A stretch of DNA of 7,704 bases. Source: JAERML01 sp035687895 (GTDB lineage Bacteria; Bacteroidota; Ignavibacteria; UBA10030; UBA6906). Below are positions 1-6,732 of the stretch, piece by piece (position 1 is the stretch's first letter; each line of letters starts with the position of its first letter). The stretch is taken from assembly GCA_035687895.1 (NCBI GenBank), contig DASRUE010000131.1, positions 1 through 7,704 of the forward strand. Reading direction: 5' to 3'. Under the pieces are notes generated by a model, which saw only the letters and a program-made list of their open reading frames with translations, made no database searches and was not told the origin of the DNA. The position numbers and the translations under genes are program-made.

Positions 1-1001
1 TTTTCACCCCGCGAGCTCTTCCGATCCCAGAACGGGACAAGCGTCCACAGCAATCCAGCGATGCCAAAGGCCATAATGCCGAACACCTCACCATCGACGA
101 TCCACAATTGAGCAGGGATGTACTTCAGCGTTTGGAACATGAACATGAAATACCACTCAGGTCTTATACCGGCTGGTGCCGGGGCAAAGAGGTCGGCTTT
201 CTTCCCTAATTCCCACGGGAAGAACACAGCAAGAATCGCCAAAAGGTTCAACACCAACAGCCAGAAGAGCAAATCTCGCAGAAGGAAGTTGGGGAAAAAA
301 GGCATGGTCTTCCGTTCGGCAGTCTGCGAGTTTTCCACATCAATAGGTTCACTCATCCCCTGTCTTTGAACGAGGATGAGATGAATGCCGAGCAGTACTG
401 TGAAAATGCCAGGAAGAACAGCAACGTGGAAGCCAAAGAATCGTGAGAGAGTCGCTCCCGTCACTTCCTCACCACCACGCAAGAAGATCATGATCGGCTC
501 GCCGATGATCGGCAGCACCCCGGCAATGTCGGTGCCAACCTTCGTTGCAAAGAACGCGAGCTCATTCCACGGGAGCAGATAGCCGCTGAAGCCGAACCCG
601 AGCGCCAAGAAGAACATGAGCATACCGGTCAGCCAGGTCATTTCGCGCGGATTGCGATATGCCTTGGTGAAATAGACGCTGAACATATGGATCATCGCCG
701 AAAGAACAAAGAGATTTGCCGCCCAGCTGTGGATGGAGCGGATGAGCCAACCGAATTCCACCTTCGACATGATGAACTGTATGCTTTCAAACGCAAGCTG
801 CTCGCTCCCTTTGTAATAGAGCAACAGAAGAATTCCCGTGACGACCTGGATGATGAAAAGGAAGAGCGATACTCCGCCGAAGTAGTACCACACCGAATGA
901 CTGTGGACGGGCACATACTTCTTGCCGAGGAATTCGACCAGGTCCTCAAGATGAACTCGTTCGTTGACCCAGCGATAGAGTTTGATCCATAGCTTTGTCA
1001 T
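1..1001 (-). CDS. qcrB: Cytochrome b of bc1/b6f type, fused N- and C-terminal domains (3' end missing)
   Basis: Di-heme quinol-oxidising subunit paired with the Rieske protein. From ATG 1001 the frame is open for 333 codons to the window edge with no stop. Helix B holds His91 and His105 (14 apart) and helix D holds His192 and His207 (15 apart); 15 is the b6-type spacing, against 14 in mitochondrial-type cytochrome b. The b6-like landmarks FGWLIRSIH (83-91), SGYLLPW (139-145) and LRGGEEV (174-180) are present. The Qo-site motif PEWY is at 281-284, in a region matching subunit IV, so b6 and subunit IV are fused in one chain. The residue aligned with cytochrome b6 Cys35, which holds the extra heme cn, is Tyr40, so heme cn attachment is not expected. 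The start overlaps the Rieske stop as ATGA. No cytochrome c1 or f gene is visible before the edge; one could lie beyond it, or a C-terminal extension could exist. Confidence 0.95.
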   Translation of the reverse strand, partial: MTKLWIKLYRWVNERVHLEDLVEFLGKKYVPVHSHSVWYYFGGVSLFLFIIQVVTGILLLLYYKGSEQLAFESIQFIMSKVEFGWLIRSIHSWAANLFVLSAMIHMFSVYFTKAYRNPREMTWLTGMLMFFLALGFGFSGYLLPWNELAFFATKVGTDIAGVLPIIGEPIMIFLRGGEEVTGATLSRFFGFHVAVLPGIFTVLLGIHLILVQRQGMSEPIDVENSQTAERKTMPFFPNFLLRDLLFWLLVLNLLAILAVFFPWELGKKADLFAPAPAGIRPEWYFMFMFQTLKYIPAQLWIVDGEVFGIMAFGIAGLLWTLVPFWDRKSSRGE

Positions 1002-1453
1002 GCGTTTTTCGAAATCGAGACCTCCTCCCCCTGAAGTATGACCTTGAATTCATCCAACGGGCGTGGAGGTGGGCCGGACACATTGCGTCCGTTCAGATCA
1101 TACTTACCATTGTGGCACGCACACCAGATGACACCCATATCTTTCTGGTACTGGACAGTGCAGTCGAGGTGAGTACATGTTGCCGAGAACGCTCGCATTT
1201 CACCACTCGCCGTTCGCACAAGGATGACTGGCTTGTTGCCAAACCGGACGATGGTTCCAGTGTCTCTCTCAATCTCACTCAACTTTCCCGCCTTCACACT
1301 GTTGACTTCTACTTCAGCTTGTTTGGGAGGGGTCAGGTACGCGAGAAGCGGGTACACAATAGATACAACCCAGGCAAAAAGTCCACCGCCGAGGACGTAC
1401 TTTAGGAAATCACGCTTACCTTGCTCGCGTGGTGATGCGTTGTGTTCGTTCAT
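998..1453 (-). CDS. qcrA: Rieske [2Fe-2S] iron-sulfur protein of a bc-type complex
   Basis: Rieske subunit, 151 residues from ATG 1453. It takes one electron from quinol at the cytochrome b Qo site. GKRDFLKY before a hydrophobic helix (about 17-40) is a Tat-like anchor with KR in place of RR. Box I is CTHLDC (93-98) and box II is CACHNG (111-116): cluster ligands C93, H95, C111 and H114, with C98-C113 as the expected disulfide. A Pro loop, GPPPRPL, follows at 127-133. Box II departs from the common CPCHGS. The Ser position is Gly, while the Tyr two residues on is kept (KYD), which would lower the redox potential and suits menaquinol. A TTG at 1501 would add 16 residues, but the added segment is unlike a Rieske N-terminus; neither start has a strong ribosome-binding site. 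The stop overlaps the cytochrome b start (ATGA). Confidence 0.94.
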   Translation of the reverse strand: MNEHNASPREQGKRDFLKYVLGGGLFAWVVSIVYPLLAYLTPPKQAEVEVNSVKAGKLSEIERDTGTIVRFGNKPVILVRTASGEMRAFSATCTHLDCTVQYQKDMGVIWCACHNGKYDLNGRNVSGPPPRPLDEFKVILQGEEVSISKNA

Positions 1454-1506
1454 CAAGAAACTCGTAGGTGACTCAGTCCAGTTGAGGTTTTTGTGATGCA
1501 ATCAGC

Positions 1507-2715
1507 TTACGCCTGACCAAGAGCGGGCTTCTTGGTCGAATCCCAAGGCGGCAATATTTTCGTCAAAATTGCAAGAACAATCAAGGGCAAAACCAAAAGA
1601 ACCAGCGCCATTAACAATCCCTCGATCCCTGTCAGATCCATCTTGTATGCGGTGAGACCGCGGAAGCTCTTTGAAAACATCTGGCCGCCAACCACAACGT
1701 TCCACCGGGTGGCAAAAATCCCCAACTGAATCAGGATCACTGAGACAAAGTAAAGAAGCTTCCTCAATTCTTCCTCAAACTTGAAGAGCTTCACCCCGAT
1801 GATTATCCCCAGAGGTATCAACATCCCCAGAAGTACCTGGATGATAACCAGGCTGACGAACAGCTTATCCATCACCATCTGTGAAAGGATCTTGATCGAT
1901 TCCTCACTCTCATAGAGACGGTGAATGAAGTCGAGCAACTCAAGAGAAAAGTCGACAATGACTGCGTAGAAGAGGAACGACGCCATCTTATCCAGGCAAG
2001 CCATGTCAATCTTCTGGCCTCTGAACGGGGTTATCACCATGTAGAGAATGATCACCAGTGCAATGCCCGAAACGATCGCCGAAAACAGAAACACAATCGG
2101 CATGAGTACGCTGCTCCACCACGGGTTAGCTTTGATGGAGCCAAAAATAAACCCCACATAGCCATGCAGGAGAAATGCAGACGGGATACCAATAATGGTG
2201 ATCCCCTTGACAATCTTTTTGTCGAACTCAACGGCTTTGTCACTCACATCAGTCGAGAAGAGCGAGATGACTTTGTGGATCCACCTCATCGGGGGTTTTT
2301 CCTGTTGCGACCAGACGATGATGTCCTTCCGGTAAGTGAACCAGATCTCCAGGATGAGGACTACCATGAGGTACCATGCATACACAAAGCCGAACATTGC
2401 CATCGCCGATGTGAAGTTCGGGTTCAGGAAGATCTCAAATGAGCGCTCCGGATGACCAAGATGCAAGAGAAGTGGAAGAGGAGCAATGAGAAGGAATGCA
2501 AGCGCCGTGAGAAGTGAGAGCCTGTAGACGGCCTGCACCTCTTTGATGTTGAACACTTTGACAAGCGAAGCGAGAATGAATGCACCGGCAACAAGTCCGG
2601 TCAGGTACGGATAGACGACCACAAGAATTCCCCAATGAACTTCTATCTCGTTTGGATAGATGTAGCCTCCCACTTGCTTGAGGACCTCAAACAGTTTTTC
2701 ATCCATTGGACTCAT
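1507..2715 (-). CDS. nrfD: NrfD/PsrC-family polytopic membrane subunit (quinone site)
   Basis: Integral membrane subunit that in related complexes (PsrC, HybB, ActC, DsrP, HmcC) binds quinone and pairs with the four-cluster ferredoxin. The 402 residues are strongly hydrophobic, with roughly eight to nine helices, including about 28-52, 66-86, 104-125, 170-192, 201-228, 242-262, 284-309, 320-337 and 364-387. Recognisable family features are LLLHLGHPER near 82-91 (the LxDLGRPxR-like element after helix 2) and ATRWNVVVGGQ near 335-345. ATG 2715 overlaps the ferredoxin stop as ATGA and has GGGGAGG only four bases upstream, so I keep it although a second ATG (2706) exists three codons later. No heme or metal motif is expected or seen. 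NrfD-family membership is confident; the symbol denotes the family only, not nitrite reduction. Confidence 0.93.
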   Translation of the reverse strand: MSPMDEKLFEVLKQVGGYIYPNEIEVHWGILVVVYPYLTGLVAGAFILASLVKVFNIKEVQAVYRLSLLTALAFLLIAPLPLLLHLGHPERSFEIFLNPNFTSAMAMFGFVYAWYLMVVLILEIWFTYRKDIIVWSQQEKPPMRWIHKVISLFSTDVSDKAVEFDKKIVKGITIIGIPSAFLLHGYVGFIFGSIKANPWWSSVLMPIVFLFSAIVSGIALVIILYMVITPFRGQKIDMACLDKMASFLFYAVIVDFSLELLDFIHRLYESEESIKILSQMVMDKLFVSLVIIQVLLGMLIPLGIIIGVKLFKFEEELRKLLYFVSVILIQLGIFATRWNVVVGGQMFSKSFRGLTAYKMDLTGIEGLLMALVLLVLPLIVLAILTKILPPWDSTKKPALGQA

Positions 2716-3452
2716 CGAACCTCCCCATCAAGGTTGGAATACGACACTTTGGGCTCGGTATTAAGCGAGGGTTTGAGCACGGAGAGCTTGTTCATGCGCC
2801 TGAATCTGGTCAATGGACTCGCGCTGCTTCTCATCTCGCCAAAGATTCTTGCCTGCGTCGGGCAAACTTCAACACACGCCGGCAGCAATCCCTTCGTAAT
2901 ACGGTGATAACAGAACGTACATTTGTCGGCTGTTTCCGTTTTCGGGTTGAGATACCGGGCACCGTACGGACACGCCTGAATGCAGTACCTGCAGCCGATG
3001 CATCGGTTCTCATCGACAAGAACAACGCCATCCTCTGTCTTGAACGTTGCTCCGACGGGACACACCTGCACGCAGGGAGGGTGATCGCATTGGTTGCAGA
3101 GTTTTGGTACGAAGAAACTCCTCATCACGTCCCGCTCACCCACAGTCTGATTCAAACCTTCAATTCTCGTATCGATGTTCTGGACGACCACCTCACCGTC
3201 TTGCCTGATGGTGTATCGCTCCACCCATGTGCGGAAGTAAAACGGTTCTTTCGGTACGTCGTTTTCGTCCTTGCACGCTTCGGCGCATCGGCCGCATCCG
3301 ATGCACTTGTCTATTTGAATGCCCATGCCATAGTAGTGTTTCGATGCGTCGTACTCTGCGGCTTTGGCAGTCGATTTCCTGAGCAATACGCCGAGAAAAC
3401 CTCCGGGAATGGCAAGCGCGAAGAGCTTTGCGACAAATCTCCGTCGTTCCAT
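2712..3452 (-). CDS. Four-cluster [4Fe-4S] ferredoxin subunit with Tat-like signal (NrfC/HmcB/DsrO type)
   Basis: Electron-wiring subunit, 246 residues, expected on the periplasmic face of the membrane bound to the NrfD-type partner. The N-terminus MERRRFVAKLF followed by a hydrophobic stretch looks like a twin-arginine signal. Sixteen cysteines form four clusters: C50/C53/C56/C60; C119/C122/C127/C131; C151/C154/C157/C161; and C178/C181/C193/C197. This arrangement is the classic NrfC/PsrB/HybA/DsrO pattern. The C-terminal tail (about 205-246) lacks a clear membrane helix, unlike HybA. A GGAGG ten bases upstream supports ATG 3452. The stop TGA overlaps the NrfD start as ATGA, which suggests stoichiometric coupled synthesis. 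There is no molybdopterin oxidoreductase gene in the window, so electrons probably pass to or from the eight-heme cytochrome encoded just upstream. Confidence 0.95.
   Translation of the reverse strand: MERRRFVAKLFALAIPGGFLGVLLRKSTAKAAEYDASKHYYGMGIQIDKCIGCGRCAEACKDENDVPKEPFYFRTWVERYTIRQDGEVVVQNIDTRIEGLNQTVGERDVMRSFFVPKLCNQCDHPPCVQVCPVGATFKTEDGVVLVDENRCIGCRYCIQACPYGARYLNPKTETADKCTFCYHRITKGLLPACVEVCPTQARIFGEMRSSASPLTRFRRMNKLSVLKPSLNTEPKVSYSNLDGEVR
2720..2726 (-). promoter_or_regulatory. Strong but closely spaced Shine-Dalgarno for the NrfD gene
   Basis: GGGGAGG lies four bases before ATG 2715 and thirteen before the second in-frame ATG at 2706. The first spacing is slightly short but better than the second, and the ATGA overlap with the ferredoxin stop also favours 2715. 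Confidence 0.5.
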
Positions 3453-3454
3453 GG

Positions 3455-4195
3455 CTACTTAACCTCCGGCATGTGTGGATAGTGACATTGCCAGCAGAGA
3501 TACTTCTCGCCGTGTGTCGCAAGGTCAATCTTGGGGGTCTCTTTGACCCCCGAATCTTTGCGGTGACATTTTCCGCAGAACTCTCTCTCACTCGGTGTCG
3601 TTGCACGAACAAGCCGTGGCGTTACTTTGTGTTCGGTCGGTACCGCGTGGCACGTCGTACATTCGAGCGTAACGTGCGGCGAGATCGACTTCGTCCTCGC
3701 AATTTCGGCATGGCAAGCTTGGCACTCCTGCGGCACGTGCGGGGGTTTTGGGTCGTGCGGATTGTGGCACGTTATGCAGGGCTTCAACGGATTATGCGCT
3801 GCAGGATTAATCTGAGGAAATCCCGTGGGTCTTGAAGGATCGAACGCATGGCAGCGCACGCAGAACTCTCTCATCTTCGGCAGATTGGGTTTGGTCTCGG
3901 TCGGATTCTCAACATGCTCTATTGCCGGACCGTGGCATGTTTCGCAGGAGAGGTTTCGGTGATATCCGCCCTTCTTCACATTAAACTCATCATGGCAATC
4001 GGCGCAGGCGTTTGAGCCAGCATGCCTGACTGGCTTTGCCGTCTCCCGTTCCACGGTGGTGCTTACATGCAACTCAGTGCTCTTCAGTGAAGGAGGTAGA
4101 ATCGCCCTCACCAACAGAAATCCTCCCACCAGGACGACAAAGACGACGGAGAGTCTCCGAAGAGATTCAGGCATGGACTGAAAGAGGTTCTTCAT
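3455..4195 (-). CDS. Membrane-anchored eight-heme c-type cytochrome
   Basis: Periplasmic electron carrier with 246 residues. One N-terminal hydrophobic segment (about 14-33, after a charged SLRR stretch) is either an uncleaved anchor or a signal peptide; no lipobox cysteine is seen. Eight CxxCH sites occur at residues 64, 84, 112, 140, 158, 179, 207 and 234, about one heme per 23 residues in the mature part. Additional histidines such as those in CHNPH and CHYPH could serve as distal ligands. The gene directly precedes a four-cluster ferredoxin and an NrfD gene. That order parallels the cytochrome/FeS/NrfD core of NrfBCD, DsrJOP and Hmc-type complexes, so it is the likely cytochrome subunit of that module. 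GGAAGG six bases before ATG 4195 supports the start. I do not recognise a precise orthologue. A nitrite-reductase-type catalytic site (CxxCK) is absent. Confidence 0.93.
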   Translation of the reverse strand: MKNLFQSMPESLRRLSVVFVVLVGGFLLVRAILPPSLKSTELHVSTTVERETAKPVRHAGSNACADCHDEFNVKKGGYHRNLSCETCHGPAIEHVENPTETKPNLPKMREFCVRCHAFDPSRPTGFPQINPAAHNPLKPCITCHNPHDPKPPHVPQECQACHAEIARTKSISPHVTLECTTCHAVPTEHKVTPRLVRATTPSEREFCGKCHRKDSGVKETPKIDLATHGEKYLCWQCHYPHMPEVK

Positions 4196-4201
4196 GTAGC
4201 A

Positions 4202-4207
4202 CCTTCC
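4202..4207 (-). promoter_or_regulatory. Shine-Dalgarno GGAAGG for the eight-heme cytochrome
   Basis: GGAAGG lies six bases upstream of ATG 4195, within the 27-base gap after the ImcH-like gene. It is one of the better ribosome-binding sites in the cluster and supports independent initiation here. Confidence 0.55.
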
Positions 4208-4222
4208 ATATCGAACGAGTGC

Positions 4223-5716
4223 TCACTGTGGATTATGACAATCACTACAATTGGTCTCTTTCCAGGCATCACCGATATCGACAGGATGGTGATACTCTAC
4301 ACCGCCAAGCGACAAACGGAGTGTGTCGCGCTCAAACTGCTGCGCAAGGATTGTGTGGCACACATTGCAGTCCCTCGACAATACTTTGCCGTCATCCGAA
4401 ACGTGTTTGTCGTCGTGGCAGCGGAAGCAACCATTGTAGTACATGTGCCCAATATTATCGGTGAATTTTTTCCAGTTCACGCGCATTTCCGGAAAATAGC
4501 TGCGACCAAAGATCTCTTGTACATGGACGATAGCGCTATCGATCAAAGTTTGTTTTTTCGATGCGATCTCCGGATAGTTGCTCTTGTAATATTCCTCTAT
4601 TGTCATTTTGATGCTGTCGAGAGCACCTTGTTTGGTACTGTACGAGTCGTCAAGAGTCTTCACCGCAATGCTCTTCACGTTTGGGAGTTTTGGATCAATC
4701 CATCCTAACGACATCACGTGATTTACTGAACGAGCACCCGGGTGGTAGATATGCGAGGGGCGATTGTGGCAGTCGATGCAATCCATGCGACGGGTGAATG
4801 CCCTCTTCAGCGAATCATCCGAAACCGACATCTCGGTGCTGCGGTAGGTGGTTACCCTCCCATCCGGCGTTTTTGAACGGACCCACGGGATAACTTGCCG
4901 CTGCGTGTCGAGAGCCGCATACGTAACCTCATGAGCGATGTTCATATGCCAGTGAATCCCTGACGTGGGACCTGCTTCGATGTTGCCACCACCAATCTTC
5001 ATCAGGAGGTTGAGCGTCCATTTGGTGTTCTGCTCATCCGAAATGAAGTACGTGTTGGTGTGTTGCTTTTCACTGTAGAAATGCTTTGGCCAATGACACT
5101 GCTCGCATGTTTCTTGTGCGGGACGCAAGTTCTCGATCGGAGTCGGAATCGGCCGCGGAAACTTGTTGAATGTCACCGCGTACATCTGATACGAACCCGA
5201 GATCTTCGACCGGACGAACCAGCCAGCTCCCGGACCAATGTGACATTTCACGCAGCCAACTCGCGCGTGAGGTGAATACTGATACGCTGTGTATTCAGGC
5301 TCCATCACCTCGTGACACGTCTCTCCGCAGAACTGATCTGAATCCGTATGCTCGTACGCCTTGAAACTGCCGAACGCGGAGAAGAGCAACAAGAGAATTG
5401 TTCCAAGTGAAAGAATCATGAACATCCGTCGGTGACGTGGATTATTCATGTCGATTTGTGGAAAGTGCATCCCGTGAGGTTTTCCAGCACGCTCACGTCG
5501 ATGCTCACGGATGACACCCAAGCCAGCAACAAGAAGACCCATGATCATTATTGCCGGTAGAATCACGAACGCAATGATCCCCATGTACGGCTTTGGTGTA
5601 CCAGACATCGTCTCCAGGAGCATAAGAAAGAGAACAAGGCCGAAGCTGACGGCAGCAATGGCAGCTCCGGCAAGCGTAACTGGGTTATTGAACGATCTTG
5701 GGAAGAATCGCTTCAT
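4223..5716 (-). CDS. NapC/NirT-family seven-heme cytochrome c, ImcH-like quinol oxidoreductase
   Basis: Inner-membrane multiheme cytochrome predicted to oxidise menaquinol and deliver electrons to periplasmic carriers. The 497 residues start with three hydrophobic helices (about 13-35, 44-69 and 97-118), then a NapC/NirT-like region and a long C-terminal heme domain. Six CxxCH sites lie at residues 155, 204, 313, 430, 450 and 490. The first site is CGETCH at 130-135, a CX3CH motif, followed by EVMEPEY, where the Met may be a ligand or near-ligand as in the NrfH/NapC first heme. Seven hemes, the N-terminal membrane part and a length near 500 match Geobacter ImcH better than four-heme NapC/NrfH. 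An in-frame TGA upstream and no intervening start make ATG 5716 the first usable start; its ribosome-binding site is weak. The next gene follows after 27 bases. Family membership is secure; the ImcH-like role is inferred. Confidence 0.93.
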   Translation of the reverse strand: MKRFFPRSFNNPVTLAGAAIAAVSFGLVLFLMLLETMSGTPKPYMGIIAFVILPAIMIMGLLVAGLGVIREHRRERAGKPHGMHFPQIDMNNPRHRRMFMILSLGTILLLLFSAFGSFKAYEHTDSDQFCGETCHEVMEPEYTAYQYSPHARVGCVKCHIGPGAGWFVRSKISGSYQMYAVTFNKFPRPIPTPIENLRPAQETCEQCHWPKHFYSEKQHTNTYFISDEQNTKWTLNLLMKIGGGNIEAGPTSGIHWHMNIAHEVTYAALDTQRQVIPWVRSKTPDGRVTTYRSTEMSVSDDSLKRAFTRRMDCIDCHNRPSHIYHPGARSVNHVMSLGWIDPKLPNVKSIAVKTLDDSYSTKQGALDSIKMTIEEYYKSNYPEIASKKQTLIDSAIVHVQEIFGRSYFPEMRVNWKKFTDNIGHMYYNGCFRCHDDKHVSDDGKVLSRDCNVCHTILAQQFERDTLRLSLGGVEYHHPVDIGDAWKETNCSDCHNPQ

Positions 5717-5832
5717 GTGGTTGCTCTGGAGTAGTCGGACATAGGGTTTTCAAGACTGGGGGCTCTCTGCTCTTGAAGCTTCGCTGCGAAGTTAACACAA
5801 GTCATCCAGAGTTGCCAGAAATATTTTTGTAC
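5717..5832 (-). other. 116-base spacer, longest gap in the cluster; no clear promoter
   Basis: This is the only sizeable non-coding stretch and separates the split CbcL-like pair from the ImcH-like gene. It has a short perfect inverted repeat (CTTCG-CTG-CGAAG, 5779-5791; five-base stem, three-base loop) with no following T-run on the minus strand, so it is not a convincing terminator. I found no good -35/-10 pair. A nine-codon frame (5742-5713) ends in a TGA that overlaps the next gene's ATG. An internal promoter or processing site is possible but unproven. Confidence 0.35.
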
Positions 5833-6732
5833 TTATCGATACGCAAACAACATCGCGTAGATAATCCACACGACGATACTGAAGCCAATAGCAAGAGCGG
5901 TCCATCCGAAAACGCGCACCGTTCTGATCACGATGGGAGGGTACGGCTCGACAAGGTACGTATCGAGTGTGCCATTCTTGACGAGCGCCTCATACTCCGC
6001 AGGCTTGTCCTCTTTGAACTCTTCAAGTCCCATCCGCCCTGTGAACACCACAATATCCATCGGAAACTTCTCGGGACGGAGGTGTGTATTAAAGAAGTGT
6101 ACTGTGAAGATGAACCCCACCGCAAGCAGTGCTTCGTCGCTGTGAATGATGGTGGCAATATTAAGGAACGAGCCGGGGATAAACTGCGTGAAGAACTCCG
6201 AAAACCAGAGCATCAGCCCCGTCGAGCCAATCACGAAGACCCCCCAGAACACCGCGAAGTAATCAAATTTCTCCCAATACGTCCAGCGGCCATACTTTGG
6301 ACGGGGACCCTTGCCGATGAACCACTTCAGATTGCCGATGAAATCGTTGAGGTCCTTCCTATTAAACATCATGGAGTCCGGACCAAACAGGAGAGCGGGC
6401 CATGACGGATATTCTTTGCGCCGCTTTTGAACGAGGTCGATGATGTGAGTGATGAACAGACCAATCATAATAACTGCCGCAAAGCGGTGAATAAACCCCG
6501 CCGACTCGTATCCACCAAATACCCGCGAAAGGAATGAGGCCCAACCTGTGTATGAAAACTTCAGCGTCATCCCTGTAAGCGCAAGACTCATGAAGCTTAT
6601 GATCATGAGAATGTGCAACGTTCGGTTGAGGCGCGTGAAGCGAAGGAACTGCTTCTCTTCAGTGGCAGCGTTTTCTATCGGCTGGGGTGGCGCTGGTGCC
6701 GCAGCGGTGTTCACAGGTGGTGTTGTCTCCAT
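5833..6732 (-). CDS. Di-heme cytochrome b, FdnI/HydC (formate dehydrogenase gamma/cytochrome b561) type
   Basis: Integral membrane cytochrome b expected to exchange electrons between the quinone pool and the multiheme cytochrome encoded just upstream. The protein has 299 residues. A Pro/Ala-rich N-terminal segment (about 1-26) precedes five predicted helices near 38-59, 80-102, 156-177, 193-215 and 273-296. Candidate heme ligands are His40 in helix 1, His82 and His96 in helix 2, and His197, His212 and His217 in or near helix 4, with the motif NTHLRPEKFP after helix 4. The helix number and His pattern fit the FdnI/HydC gamma-subunit family and the b domain of Geobacter CbcL. I choose ATG at 6732 over the in-frame TTG at 6735 because it overlaps the upstream TGA by one base (TGATG) and has a GGAG seven bases upstream. 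No dehydrogenase or hydrogenase catalytic subunit is visible nearby, so the partner is more likely the multiheme cytochrome. Confidence 0.93.
   Translation of the reverse strand: METTPPVNTAAAPAPPQPIENAATEEKQFLRFTRLNRTLHILMIISFMSLALTGMTLKFSYTGWASFLSRVFGGYESAGFIHRFAAVIMIGLFITHIIDLVQKRRKEYPSWPALLFGPDSMMFNRKDLNDFIGNLKWFIGKGPRPKYGRWTYWEKFDYFAVFWGVFVIGSTGLMLWFSEFFTQFIPGSFLNIATIIHSDEALLAVGFIFTVHFFNTHLRPEKFPMDIVVFTGRMGLEEFKEDKPAEYEALVKNGTLDTYLVEPYPPIVIRTVRVFGWTALAIGFSIVVWIIYAMLFAYR

Noticed and set aside
562..949. Short minus-strand frames (562-750 and 692-949) in the cytochrome b region
   Set aside because: They are in other frames of the same strand. The 1001 to 1 frame gives a continuous cytochrome b with all four heme histidines and PEWY, so it is the real gene and is not broken.
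1921..2442. Plus-strand open frame of 173 residues
   Set aside because: It is antisense to the NrfD gene; the charged, His/Arg/Asp-rich composition mirrors hydrophobic codons on the true strand.
2712..3452. Ferredoxin as the beta subunit of a molybdopterin enzyme encoded here
   Set aside because: No molybdopterin catalytic subunit occurs in the window. The neighbours are a multiheme cytochrome and NrfD, as in Nrf/Dsr/Hmc-type modules. A catalytic gene outside the window cannot be excluded.
2706..3482. Plus-strand open frame of 258 residues
   Set aside because: It is antisense to the four-cluster ferredoxin gene, whose 16 cysteines are all in place on the minus strand. The plus-strand product shows no recognisable domain and has no supporting context.
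3455..4195. Eight-heme protein as hydroxylamine oxidoreductase or octaheme nitrite/tetrathionate reductase
   Set aside because: At 246 residues it is about half the size of those enzymes and has no CxxCK or other catalytic heme motif; a small electron carrier fits better.
5312..5329. CX3CH as a sequencing insertion or frameshift
   Set aside because: The extra residue is a full codon, the frame continues through six further heme sites, and the flanking residues fit the NapC/NirT family.
5779..5791. Hairpin as a transcription terminator
   Set aside because: The stem is only five base pairs, the loop is three bases and no T-run follows on the minus strand.
5698..6405. Plus-strand open frame of 235 residues
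   Set aside because: It lies opposite the cytochrome b gene and is rich in charged residues with no domain pattern, typical of the antisense of a membrane-protein gene.
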